A stretch of 64,000 nt of DNA, from contig NZ_CP049919.1 of NCBI RefSeq assembly GCF_015624425.1, positions 2,790,001-2,854,000 on the forward strand, given 5' to 3'. The notes under the pieces are model-generated. The model worked only from the letters and a program-made list of their open reading frames with translations, was not told where the DNA came from and did not search any database. The position numbers were made by a program, and so were the translations under genes. Of the stretch, positions 10,561 through 19,460 are shown one piece after another (the first letter of the stretch is position 1; each line of letters opens with the position of its first letter). Origin of the DNA: Roseateles sp. DAIF2 (GTDB taxonomy: Bacteria; Pseudomonadota; Gammaproteobacteria; Burkholderiales; Burkholderiaceae_C).

Positions 10561-10761
10561 CGTGGCTCGGGCTGCGGGCGCCAGGGCCCGGTGGCTGTGT
10601 TGTCGTCATGCAGCTTAGGGCCTGGCGGCAAATCGGACAACCGGGCGCGCCGGCGGCGGCGTTTTGGCCTCTTTTCGGCGCTTTCGCCCCGGGGCGGAGC
10701 GGCTACCGTGCAGCCCGCGCCGGCCCCGATGGCCCGCGCCCAAGCCAATCACAAGGGAGCG

Positions 10762-12918
10762 ATGATGATGACCAACCTTTCCACCAGCAGCACCGGCGGC
10801 GCCGGGATCCCCAGCCTGCCGCAGCGGCAGGACCCCGAGGCCCGCGCGGCGCGGCGTTTCCAGCTCTCGCTGGCGCGCACCGAGTACAACTACATGCAGA
10901 GCTATCTGGAGGGCGTGCCGCTGTCGGCCGACCTGCCCCAGGCCGAGAAGTTCAGCCCGGCCTACGAGGCCCAGGTGCTGCAGGTCTTTATGGTGCTGAG
11001 CGCCAATTTCCAGCGCGCGGTGCTGCGCCTGCTGGAGCGCGAGCTCAACGCCGACCTGCCGACCGAGGCGCTGCGCCGCGTCGAGCGGGCCTACGAGCAG
11101 CTGAGGAAGGACTTCAGCCTGCTGCATCCGGAGCGCGACCTGGAGGAGCTGAAGGCCTTCTACCAGGCGCTGGCCGCGCTGCCGGCCGCCTTCGAGGACC
11201 TGCTGCACCTGCCGCAGGACCTGCTGAAGATGGCCAGCGGCCTGGACGCGGTGTTCAAGGAGTTCGTCGCCAACGGGCCGACCGCCTTCCTGAAGTCCAC
11301 CCTGTTCGACATGCTCAGCGCCGACCATGGGCGCGACTACCTGATGCCGCAGTCGCTGCAGGACTACCGCGACCTGATGCAAGACCTGCCCCTGCCGCTG
11401 ATGCTGGACATCGCGCATCAGGACTGGATGCCGGCCCAGCCGGCGCTGCCCTGCGAGCAGGACTGGTTCTTCGGCTGGCTGCAGATCGCCGGCTTCAACA
11501 CCACCCTGCTGCGCGCCGTGGTGCCCGAGCCGGCGCCGGGCAGCCAGCAGCTGGCGCTGGCCGAGCTGCGGCGCAAGCTGCCGGTCAGCGACGCGCTGCT
11601 GGCCGCCGAGCTGGGCCCGGGCGCGCCCAGCGTGGCCGAGGCCGCGGCGCGCGGCCGCCTGTTCGCGGTCGACTATGCGCTGCTGGACGGCGCCTGGGCC
11701 GACGCCCTGCATGGCCAGCAGCGCTACCTGGCCGCGCCGATCGCGCTGTTCTACTGGAACCCGCAGGCCCCAGCCGGCTACCCGCCCTGCGCCGAGGGCG
11801 TGCTGCAGCCGCTGGCGATCCAGCTGGCCCAGCAGCATGACGCCGAGACGGCGCCGATCTTCACGCCCAGGGACAGCGCCGGCGCCAACGACCCCGAGGG
11901 CTTCAAGTGGCGCATCGCCAAGCATTTCGTCAATGTGGTGGCGGCGATCCAGCATGAGTCGATCGCGCACCTGGGCAACTGCCATCTGGTGATCGAGCCT
12001 ATCGTCGTCGCCGCGCACCGCCAGCTGGCCGATGTGCATCCGCTGCTGAAGCTGCTGGAGCCGCATTTCCGCTTCACGATCAACATCAACGACTCGGCGA
12101 TCCACAGCCTGATCGTGCCGGGCGGCGTGGTGGCGACCAATGTCGGGCCGGCGATCGAATGCACCCTGGGTCTGGTGGCCAAGGCGCGTGGCGAATGGCG
12201 CTGGGACGACAACCATCCGGAGCGCCTGTTCGCGCTGCGCGGCGTCGACCGGCTGCCGCTGTTCCCCTTCCGCGACGACACCCTGCTGCTGTGGCGTGCG
12301 GTGCGCCAATTCGTCGACGGCTATCTGCGCCTGTACTACCGCGGCGACGCGGACGTGCGCGAGGACGAGGAGCTGCAGGCCTTCGTTGCCGAGCTGGTGG
12401 ACCCGCGCTACGCCGGCTTCCAGGGCCTGGGCGGGTTGGTGCCCAGCGGCAATGCACAGCGCCCCTGGCGGCTGGAGAGCCTGGACTACCTGGTCGAGAT
12501 GGTGGCGCAGATCATCTACATCGCCGGGCCGCAGCATGCCTCGGTCAACTATGCGCAGTACCCGCTGATGTCCTATATGCCCAGCGTCGCCGGCACGCTG
12601 TACCAGGCGCCGCCGACCCGTTCGACCCGCATCGCCAGCGAGCAGGACTGTCTGCCCTGGTATCCGCCGCTGGATGTGGCGCTCTACACCCTGTCCTTCG
12701 AGTACCTGCTCAGCGGCGTGCAGTTCGACCGCCTGGGCCAGTACGAGCACAACCCGCGCACGCCGTACTTCGTCGACCCGCGGGTGGCGCCGCTGGTGGC
12801 CGATTTCCAGTCGGCGCTGGCGCTGGCCGAGATCGAGATCCGCAAGCGCAACAAGGGCCGGCCGATGCCCTATCCCTTCCAGCTGCCTTCGCAGGTGCCG
12901 AACAGCGTCAGCATCTAG
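10762..12918 (+). CDS. bacterial lipoxygenase
   Basis: A 718-residue non-haem iron dioxygenase of polyunsaturated fatty acids. The five expected iron ligands are all present: His398 and His403 (HESIAH), His592 and Asn596 (HASVN, spacing as in Pseudomonas LoxA), and the C-terminal Ile718. Surrounding family motifs also match, including HLVIEPIVVAAHR, HPLLKLLEPHFRFT and NYAQYPLMSYMP. Three tandem ATGs occur at 10762, 10765 and 10768; the first is chosen for its AAGGGAG site 5-6 bases upstream. No N-terminal PLAT domain or signal peptide is evident, unlike secreted LoxA. Lipoxygenases are sporadic in bacteria and often horizontally spread. Base composition here matches the neighbours. Converges on the next gene. 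Confidence 0.93.
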   Translation: MMMTNLSTSSTGGAGIPSLPQRQDPEARAARRFQLSLARTEYNYMQSYLEGVPLSADLPQAEKFSPAYEAQVLQVFMVLSANFQRAVLRLLERELNADLPTEALRRVERAYEQLRKDFSLLHPERDLEELKAFYQALAALPAAFEDLLHLPQDLLKMASGLDAVFKEFVANGPTAFLKSTLFDMLSADHGRDYLMPQSLQDYRDLMQDLPLPLMLDIAHQDWMPAQPALPCEQDWFFGWLQIAGFNTTLLRAVVPEPAPGSQQLALAELRRKLPVSDALLAAELGPGAPSVAEAAARGRLFAVDYALLDGAWADALHGQQRYLAAPIALFYWNPQAPAGYPPCAEGVLQPLAIQLAQQHDAETAPIFTPRDSAGANDPEGFKWRIAKHFVNVVAAIQHESIAHLGNCHLVIEPIVVAAHRQLADVHPLLKLLEPHFRFTININDSAIHSLIVPGGVVATNVGPAIECTLGLVAKARGEWRWDDNHPERLFALRGVDRLPLFPFRDDTLLLWRAVRQFVDGYLRLYYRGDADVREDEELQAFVAELVDPRYAGFQGLGGLVPSGNAQRPWRLESLDYLVEMVAQIIYIAGPQHASVNYAQYPLMSYMPSVAGTLYQAPPTRSTRIASEQDCLPWYPPLDVALYTLSFEYLLSGVQFDRLGQYEHNPRTPYFVDPRVAPLVADFQSALALAEIEIRKRNKGRPMPYPFQLPSQVPNSVSI

Positions 12919-12924
12919 GCGAGA

Positions 12925-15900
12925 TCAGGCAGTCAGTTCGGCGCCGACCCAGCGGCGCCGGCCCTCGCGCTTGGCACGATAGAGGGCCCGGTCGGCGGCG
13001 GCCACCAACTGCTCCGGCGGGGCCTCGCCGCTGGCGACGATGCTGGCGCAGCCCAGGCTGAGGCTGACATGCGGCCCCACCGTTGACTGCGCATGGGCAA
13101 AAGCCAGCGCCTCGACGGCCTCCAGGCAGGCCTGGGCCAGGCGCTGCGCCGCCTCGACATCGGTGTCGGGCAGCAGCAGCGCGAACTCCTCGCCGCCGTA
13201 GCGTGCCAGCAGGTCGGTGGAGCGACAGGCGACGCGCTGCAGCTGCTGGGCCACCGCCCTGATGCAGCGGTCGCCCTCCAGATGGCCGTAGTGGTCGTTG
13301 AACTGCTTGAAGAAGTCGATATCCATCATCAGCAGCGCCAGCGGGCTGCCCTGGCGCTGGCTGCGCCGCCATTCCAGCTGCAGCCGCTCGTCGAAGGCGC
13401 GCCGGTTGGCCACGCCGGTGAGCCCGTCGCGCATGCTCATCTGGCGCAGCTCCTCGGTGCGCAGCGCTACCTTGTTCTCCAGGTTCTCATAGAGCCGCGC
13501 ATTGACCAGCGAGATCGCGGCCTGGCTGCTCAGCAGTTCCAGGGTCTGCTGGTGCCGGGTCGTGAAGGCGTTCTCGAGCCGGGTGTTCTCCATATAGACC
13601 AGGGCCACCAGCTTGCCCTGGCTCAGCACCGGCAGGCAGATCACCGAGCGCGGCGCCTGCTGGCGCAGGTATTCGCTGTGGGAGAAGCGCTCGTCCTGCT
13701 CGGGCCGGTTCAGCACCAGGGTGCGGCGGGTCAGCCGCGCGTACTCGATCAGCCCGCTGGGCAGCAGGGCCTGACCCTGGTCACCCAGCTCGGCCAGCGG
13801 CATGCACAGGCGCTGCGAGGCCAGGCGGCCGCGCTCGTCCAGCCCGCCGATCGCCTCCACCACCAGCGATTCGTCCTCGTCCAGCACGATCGCGCCGCGC
13901 TCGGCGCCGGCATGCTGCAGCAGCACGCCCAGCATCTGCGGCAGCAGGCTGTCCAGATGGATCTCCTGCGCCAGCAGCTGATTCGCCTTCAGCAGCGCAT
14001 GCAGGTCGACGCTGAAGCCGCTCTCCAGCGGATCGCGGTAGCTGCCGCCGCTGCTGCTGCCGGAGCCGGCGCGGCGCGCCACGCCGAAGGGCAGCTGCGG
14101 CCATTGGTCCTCCAGCTGGCGGCATTTCACCAGCGCGCCCCAGCGCTGGTAGTGGTAATGGGCCTCGCGCAGGAAGTGGCCGGCCAGCTGCGGCTGTTGC
14201 AGCGCGGACCAGAAGCGCGCATAGGCCTCGTTGGCCAGGCCCTCGATCGCGCCGAAGCCGGCCGCGCCGGCCGATTCGATCGCCTTGACGTAAAGGCCCA
14301 TCGCGGCGCGCTCCTCGCCCTGCGCGCGCGCCAGCTCGGCCGCGATCAGGTCGCGCTTGTGGGCGAAGTTGGCGTTGCAGCCCTCGGCCCAGGTCTCGAA
14401 TCGTTCCAGCAGCGCCAGGGCCTGGACCCGACCCTCGTCCGCATCCTCGGCAAAGCCCTCGCGCAGCGCGCCCAGCGCCGCGTAGAAATGGCCTTCGACC
14501 ATCGCGGGGCTGTCGGGCAGGCAGGCGGCCACCAGCGGCAGGCGCGCGGCATTCAGTCGCCAGGCCGGTGCATCGCCCATCAGATAGGCATGGCGCAGCT
14601 GGGCCACGCAGAACAGCGCCAGCGGGATCGAGGGCGCGACATCGGGGCGCTGGAACAGCTCGCTGCTGCGGCAGTCCTCGCTGTCGAAGCTCAGCGGCGT
14701 CAGGGTCTTGCCGCGCAGCGCCCGCAGCGGCTGCAGCACGCCATGGCGCAGCATCGCCTCGGTCGCGCCCTGGTGGGTCTTCTGTAGGAACTTCAGGCTC
14801 TGCTCGCAGCGCGTCTCCAGCTCGCCCAGCTCCTGGCCCAGCAGGAAGCGGTTGAGCTGGCCCAGCAGGGCGGCGTAGCCGGCGTCCAGCGGGTTCAGGC
14901 CGCTCTGGCCCATCTCGACGCCGCGGTCCAGCTTGGCCAGGGTCTCGCCCAGCGGGTCGCACCAATGCTGGTAGAAGGCCGAGAAATACTGGTAGATCGT
15001 GAGCCGCACATGGGCGTTGTCGCGCTGCTCGGCCAGGCGCATCGCCAGCCGGCCCAGCGCATAGCTCTGCGGATAGGGCTTGCGCATCGCCGCGCTGGCG
15101 CTCATGTAGGCGGCATAGGCGATGCAGCTGAGATCGTCCTGGCCATGGCGCAGGGTGGTGCGCAACATGCGGCAGGCATCGAGCGCGAAGGCGCCGAAGC
15201 GGCCGCTCTGATAGCTGGCATGCGACATCGCGTAGTACAGCTGCATCTCAAGCCGGTGCGTCGGCGAGAGCATCTCGGGGGCATGCAGCACCGCGTCGCG
15301 GCCCAGGTCCTCGAGCAGCCGTTCGGTCGCCTCGAACTCGGCCGGGAACAGCGCAGCGGCCTCGGCATCGTCCGGGAAGGGCTGGCCCATGCTGCCCAGC
15401 GCCTGCTGCAGCACCGCATAGCCGTCGGCGAAACGACCCTGGATATGGTACTGGTCGACCTGCACCAGCTGCATCGAGATCCGGCCCAGCGGGTCCGGGC
15501 AGGCGGTCTGCACCTCGGGATACAGGCGCTCCGCGGCCTCGAAATTGCCGGCCAGGTATTCGGCCTCGGCCAGCGCCCGGAACAGCGTCAGCGTGCGTTC
15601 GGGATGGTCCTGCCAGTCGCGCGCGCCGCGCAGCGCCATCGCCTGGCGCAGCAGCGCGCAGGCCGCGCCATGGGCCGAGGCGGCCTTGGCGCGCTGGCCG
15701 GCGCGCAGGTTCAGCTCCAGCAGGCGTTCGCGTTCGGCCGCGTCGTCGATCAGCCGGGCGGCCTGGTTCAGGCAGTCCAGGATCACGAACAGCCGGCTCT
15801 CCAGCTCGGCCGGACCGCTGGCGGCCAGGAGGCGGCGGCCGCAATGCAGGCGCAGCGCGGGCAGGGCGGCGGCCGGGGTCAGGTCATGCGCGGCCTGCTG

Positions 15901-17955
15901 CACCCGGTCGTGCAGGAAGCGGTAGCGTGCGCCCTCCAGCAGCTGCGGGCTCTGCTCGAACTTGTAGTCCTCGCCCAGCGGCAGCACCAGGCCGGACTGC
16001 AGGGCCGGGCGCAGCAGGGCGGCGGTCGCGGCGGCCGAGCGGCCGCCGAGCGCCATCAGCTCGCGCAGGTCGACCCGGTCGCCCAGCAGCGCCGCCTTGG
16101 CCAGCAGGGCCTGGGTCGCCTCGGGCAGGTCGCGCAGGCGCTGCAGCATCAGGGTCACGACGTTGTCGGTGATGTCGCGCCGGCGGATCTGCGCCAGGTC
16201 CCAATGCCAGGCGCCCTGGCGGCGCTCGTAGCGCAGGTCGCCGTGGCCGTGCAGGTCGCGCAGGAACTGGCCCAGGAAGAAGGGGTTGCCCTGGGTCTTC
16301 TCCAGGCACAGGGCGGCCAGCTCGGCCACCTCGGCGCTCGGGCGGCGCAGCGTGTCGGCCACCAACTGCGCCACGTCGGCGGCGTCCAGCGGCGCCAGCT
16401 TCAGGGTCTGCAGGGGCCGCTCCTCGCTGCGCGAGAGCTCCTGGATCAGCAGGGCCAGCGGATGGCCGGCGTCGACCTCGTTGTCGCGGTAGGCGCCGAT
16501 GATCAGCAGGCTGGACGGGCCCTCGTCGGTGCCCTGCAGCAGCTGGCGCAGCAGGCGCAGGCTGGGCTCGTCGACCCATTGCAGATCGTCCAGGAACATC
16601 AGCAGCGGATGCGCGCGCTGGGCCAGCGCGTGCATGAACTGCTTGAAGGCGATGTGCAGGCGCTGCTCGGTCTCGGCCACCGGCAGCGGCGCGGGCGGCG
16701 CCAGCGTGCCGGTCAGCAGGGTCATGTCGGGCAGCAGGGCGCCGACCACCGCGGCGTTGTCGCCCAGCGCCTGCAGCAGCACGCCGCGCCAATAGTGCCG
16801 CCGCTCCGGGCCTTCGGCGGCCAGCTGCTGCAGCAGCTGGCGCAGGGCCTGACCGAGCGCCGCATAGGGCTCGTTGCGGCTGTACTGGTCGCATTTGCCG
16901 CGCAGGAAATAGCCGCGCCGCGCTACCACCGGGCGGTGCAGCTCACCGACCAGGGCGGTCTTGCCGATGCCCGAATAGCCGCCGACCAGCAGCAGCTCGG
17001 GCCGGCCCTCGCTGGCGCGTTCAAAGGCCGCGAGCAGGCCCTGGATCGCGGCCTCGCGGCCGTAGAGCTTTTGCGCGATGCACAGGCGCTCGGGGATGTC
17101 GGCGCGTGCCAGCGCGAAGGGCTCGATGCGGCGCTGCTGGCGCCATTGCTCCAGACAATGGCTCAGGTCCTGCAGCAGGCCGTAGCTGCTCTGGTAGCGC
17201 TCGTCCGGGTACTTGGCCAGCAGCTTGTGCACCAGCGCGGACAGGGGCTGCGGCAGCTCCGGGTCGAGCTCGTGCAGCGGCGTCGGCATCAGCGCCAGCT
17301 GGGCATGCAGCAGCGCGATCGGATCGGCGAACTGGAAGGGCTTGCGGCCGGCGAACAGCTCGTAGAGCGTGATGCCCAGCGAATAGAAGTCGCTGCGGTA
17401 GTCGACCTCCAGGCCGGTGCGGCCGGTCTGCTCGGGCGAGACATAGTCCAGGGTGCCGCGCAGCGCGCCATAGGCCTCGAGCTGCTGCTGCGCCGGCGCC
17501 AGCGGGCTGGAGAGCGCGAAGTCGCACAGCTTGATGCGCAAGCCGGCCAGGTCCACCAGCACGTTCTTCGGTGCGATGTCGCCATGGATCAGGCCATGCT
17601 GGTGCACCGCGCTGAGCGCCTGGCACAGCTGCACCGCCAGGGTCAGGCGCTCCTCCAGGTTCAGCACCTGGCGCTCGATCAGCTGGGCCAGGTTGCTGGC
17701 CGCGAAATCCTCCAGCACCAGCACCGGCCGGCGCTCCGACTCCAGCAGGCCCAGGGCCTTGATCACCCAGGGCGAGTCGATGCCCTGCAGCACCGCGTAT
17801 TCATGGCGCCAGCGCGCGCCGATCGCGGGCGGCGGCTGCTCGCCATCGATGTACTTCAGCACCACGACCTGGCCCAGCGGGTTCGTGGCGCGCGTGACCA
17901 CGGTCGCGCCGTTGGCGTAGATCAGGTCCTGCAGGCGGTATCCGGCGATTTGCAT
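12925..17955 (-). CDS. protein kinase / AAA ATPase / GAF / diguanylate cyclase fusion
   Basis: A 1676-residue multidomain signalling protein. Residues 1-275 form a Ser/Thr kinase domain: Lys34 (VVVLKY), catalytic loop HGDIAPKNVL (Asp126, Asn131; HRD is HGD), and DFG replaced by DFA at 145-147. An AAA-type ATPase follows, with Walker A GGYSGIGKT (325-333) and Walker B LLMFLDDLQW. Next come several hundred helical TPR-like residues, a GAF domain (about 1330-1490), a coiled coil, and a GGDEF domain with GGEEF at 1587-1591 and an RSTD inhibition site five residues before it. The ATG at 17955 is preferred; a GTG at 18015 would add 20 residues. Kinase-ATPase-GAF proteins usually end in a histidine kinase, and here a cyclase replaces it. 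Confidence 0.88.
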   Translation of the reverse strand: MQIAGYRLQDLIYANGATVVTRATNPLGQVVVLKYIDGEQPPPAIGARWRHEYAVLQGIDSPWVIKALGLLESERRPVLVLEDFAASNLAQLIERQVLNLEERLTLAVQLCQALSAVHQHGLIHGDIAPKNVLVDLAGLRIKLCDFALSSPLAPAQQQLEAYGALRGTLDYVSPEQTGRTGLEVDYRSDFYSLGITLYELFAGRKPFQFADPIALLHAQLALMPTPLHELDPELPQPLSALVHKLLAKYPDERYQSSYGLLQDLSHCLEQWRQQRRIEPFALARADIPERLCIAQKLYGREAAIQGLLAAFERASEGRPELLLVGGYSGIGKTALVGELHRPVVARRGYFLRGKCDQYSRNEPYAALGQALRQLLQQLAAEGPERRHYWRGVLLQALGDNAAVVGALLPDMTLLTGTLAPPAPLPVAETEQRLHIAFKQFMHALAQRAHPLLMFLDDLQWVDEPSLRLLRQLLQGTDEGPSSLLIIGAYRDNEVDAGHPLALLIQELSRSEERPLQTLKLAPLDAADVAQLVADTLRRPSAEVAELAALCLEKTQGNPFFLGQFLRDLHGHGDLRYERRQGAWHWDLAQIRRRDITDNVVTLMLQRLRDLPEATQALLAKAALLGDRVDLRELMALGGRSAAATAALLRPALQSGLVLPLGEDYKFEQSPQLLEGARYRFLHDRVQQAAHDLTPAAALPALRLHCGRRLLAASGPAELESRLFVILDCLNQAARLIDDAAERERLLELNLRAGQRAKAASAHGAACALLRQAMALRGARDWQDHPERTLTLFRALAEAEYLAGNFEAAERLYPEVQTACPDPLGRISMQLVQVDQYHIQGRFADGYAVLQQALGSMGQPFPDDAEAAALFPAEFEATERLLEDLGRDAVLHAPEMLSPTHRLEMQLYYAMSHASYQSGRFGAFALDACRMLRTTLRHGQDDLSCIAYAAYMSASAAMRKPYPQSYALGRLAMRLAEQRDNAHVRLTIYQYFSAFYQHWCDPLGETLAKLDRGVEMGQSGLNPLDAGYAALLGQLNRFLLGQELGELETRCEQSLKFLQKTHQGATEAMLRHGVLQPLRALRGKTLTPLSFDSEDCRSSELFQRPDVAPSIPLALFCVAQLRHAYLMGDAPAWRLNAARLPLVAACLPDSPAMVEGHFYAALGALREGFAEDADEGRVQALALLERFETWAEGCNANFAHKRDLIAAELARAQGEERAAMGLYVKAIESAGAAGFGAIEGLANEAYARFWSALQQPQLAGHFLREAHYHYQRWGALVKCRQLEDQWPQLPFGVARRAGSGSSSGGSYRDPLESGFSVDLHALLKANQLLAQEIHLDSLLPQMLGVLLQHAGAERGAIVLDEDESLVVEAIGGLDERGRLASQRLCMPLAELGDQGQALLPSGLIEYARLTRRTLVLNRPEQDERFSHSEYLRQQAPRSVICLPVLSQGKLVALVYMENTRLENAFTTRHQQTLELLSSQAAISLVNARLYENLENKVALRTEELRQMSMRDGLTGVANRRAFDERLQLEWRRSQRQGSPLALLMMDIDFFKQFNDHYGHLEGDRCIRAVAQQLQRVACRSTDLLARYGGEEFALLLPDTDVEAAQRLAQACLEAVEALAFAHAQSTVGPHVSLSLGCASIVASGEAPPEQLVAAADRALYRAKREGRRRWVGAELTA

Positions 17956-18197
17956 CGTGGCTGGGGCGGCGGGAGTGGGCTCCCGGAAACGGAAAGACCG
18001 ACGGGTCGTGATCACGACCCGCCGACGCAGCGCGAGTGTCGCAAATTCAAGTTACAAGTGCGACGCTTCCTGCCTGGCAGCGCGGGTATTGTTGTTTCGA
18101 TCGCAATCCTGTGGCCGGGGGCGCGATGAGTGATCGTTGAGCCGGCCGGCCGATCAGCAGGCCGGGGCGGCGAGGCATCGTGGTGGTGCCGGCGCTC

Positions 18198-19457
18198 TCA
18201 GCGCACCATGCGCACCGGCGAGACCTGGGGGAAGAACACCAGCCAGTCCCAATGGCGGCCCAGCATGCCGGTGTCCGGCTGGCCTTCGGGCGCCTGGGTC
18301 TGGTATTCCCAGCCGAACTGCGGCACCTGCTGTGGCGCGGTGGCTCGCAGCAGGGTCACGCCGCCGGGCTGGCGCGCCGCGATCCGGTGCTCCAGCGCGG
18401 CGGCGGGCAGGGCGGGCACGGCGGTCTCCCGGCCGCTGACATATTCGTAGTAGCGGCCGCCGGCGGTGCTGAAGTTCAGCACCTGGTAGGCCGGGCCCCA
18501 ATGGCGGTGCATCACCTCGCCGGCCTGCAGATGCGCCGGCGAGCGCTGGTAGCCGCGCGCGACATGGATGGTGTGGGCCCAGACCACCGCCTTGCGGCCG
18601 GGGAACAGGCGCTCCATCAGCCAGATCGCGTTGGCGCCCATCGCGTTGTCGCGCTGGTAGTCGCGGTTGTCGCTCCACAGGCTGCGCGCCTGCGATTCCA
18701 GGTTCAGCAAGACCTGGCACCACCAGCCCTTGCCCTCGACCTCGGCCTTGGTCTCCGGCGCGGCGCACAGGGCCGCGCGCATCGCCTCATGCTGCGCATA
18801 GAAGGCCTGCTGCTGCGCCGCGGGCGGCGCCTCGCGCGACAGGCCGATCAGCGCCGGCACGTGGGCGCTGTAGGCGCCCCAGGCCTCGCCCTGCGCCAGC
18901 TCGGCGCGGCCGGCCGCGGCCAGCGCGCGCGCCAGGCCTGGCAGCAGCTCGGTGCGGCTCAGCTCGCCGCTGTGCTGGCTGTCGATGCCGGCCAGGCGCA
19001 GCGGCCGCGCCGTGCGCTGGCGCGCGTCGATATAGCGCATCAGCGCGCGGCCCTCGGCGCTCTTGGAATACATGTAGAACACATTGCCGGGTGAGAGCTC
19101 GTCCAGCTGCGCGCCGCCGGCCATGGCCTGGGTCAGGCGGCCGATGTCGTAGAAGCCGCTCTCCAGCAGCAGCACGTCGAAGCCCTGCTTCTCGTGCAGA
19201 TAGCGCAGCAGGCGCAGCTTGTAGGCGAACTCCTCATGCGCACCATGGGTCTGCTCGCCCAGCGCCACTACGCGAGCCTTGGCCAGGGCCTTGCCCAGCG
19301 GCGCCAGGTCGGCGAAGTCGTCGCGCGCGGCGGCGGGATCGGCGCGCAGCGGCCAGCTCTGCAGCGAGGACTCGGCCAGGGCCGGCAGTTGGGCCAGCGC
19401 CAGCAGGGCGCCGGCGAGCAGGGGAGCGGCCTTGCGGCGAAGCGACGAGGTCGGCAT
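18198..19457 (-). CDS. erythromycin esterase family protein, exported
   Basis: A 419-residue protein with a signal peptide (LLAGALLALAQLPALA). Family motifs are GEQTHGAHEEF (the His/Glu active-site region), RDNAMGANAIW and AHTIHVARG. Founding members EreA/EreB hydrolyse the macrolide lactone, but most chromosomal relatives are uncharacterised and may act on other esters. The stop is 182 bases from the upstream end of the kinase-fusion gene. It starts 3 bases after the DUF3592-like gene, so the two are co-transcribed. Nothing marks it as a mobile resistance gene. Resistance should not be assumed. Confidence 0.82.
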   Translation of the reverse strand: MPTSSLRRKAAPLLAGALLALAQLPALAESSLQSWPLRADPAAARDDFADLAPLGKALAKARVVALGEQTHGAHEEFAYKLRLLRYLHEKQGFDVLLLESGFYDIGRLTQAMAGGAQLDELSPGNVFYMYSKSAEGRALMRYIDARQRTARPLRLAGIDSQHSGELSRTELLPGLARALAAAGRAELAQGEAWGAYSAHVPALIGLSREAPPAAQQQAFYAQHEAMRAALCAAPETKAEVEGKGWWCQVLLNLESQARSLWSDNRDYQRDNAMGANAIWLMERLFPGRKAVVWAHTIHVARGYQRSPAHLQAGEVMHRHWGPAYQVLNFSTAGGRYYEYVSGRETAVPALPAAALEHRIAARQPGGVTLLRATAPQQVPQFGWEYQTQAPEGQPDTGMLGRHWDWLVFFPQVSPVRMVR

Positions 19458-19460
19458 GGG

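Noticed and set aside
8566..10761. 732-codon upstream extension of the lipoxygenase frame
   Set aside because: It is antisense to the real histidine kinase and response regulator genes and is not protein-like; the lipoxygenase start at 10762 has a ribosome site.
18013..18015. GTG start for the kinase-cyclase fusion
   Set aside because: It would add 20 Arg/Pro-rich residues outside the kinase domain. It cannot be ruled out, but the ATG at 17955 starts right at homology.
14965..18129. Very long plus-strand open frame (1054 codons) opposite the kinase fusion gene
   Set aside because: Its sequence is low-complexity (Gln/Ala/Arg/Leu), and the minus strand carries recognisable kinase, ATPase, GAF and GGDEF motifs.
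18016..18197. Small gene in the gap after the esterase-family gene
   Set aside because: No frame with a start, ribosome site and protein-like composition; only a 6-bp GTCGCA/TGCGAC repeat and GC-rich hairpins without T-tracts.
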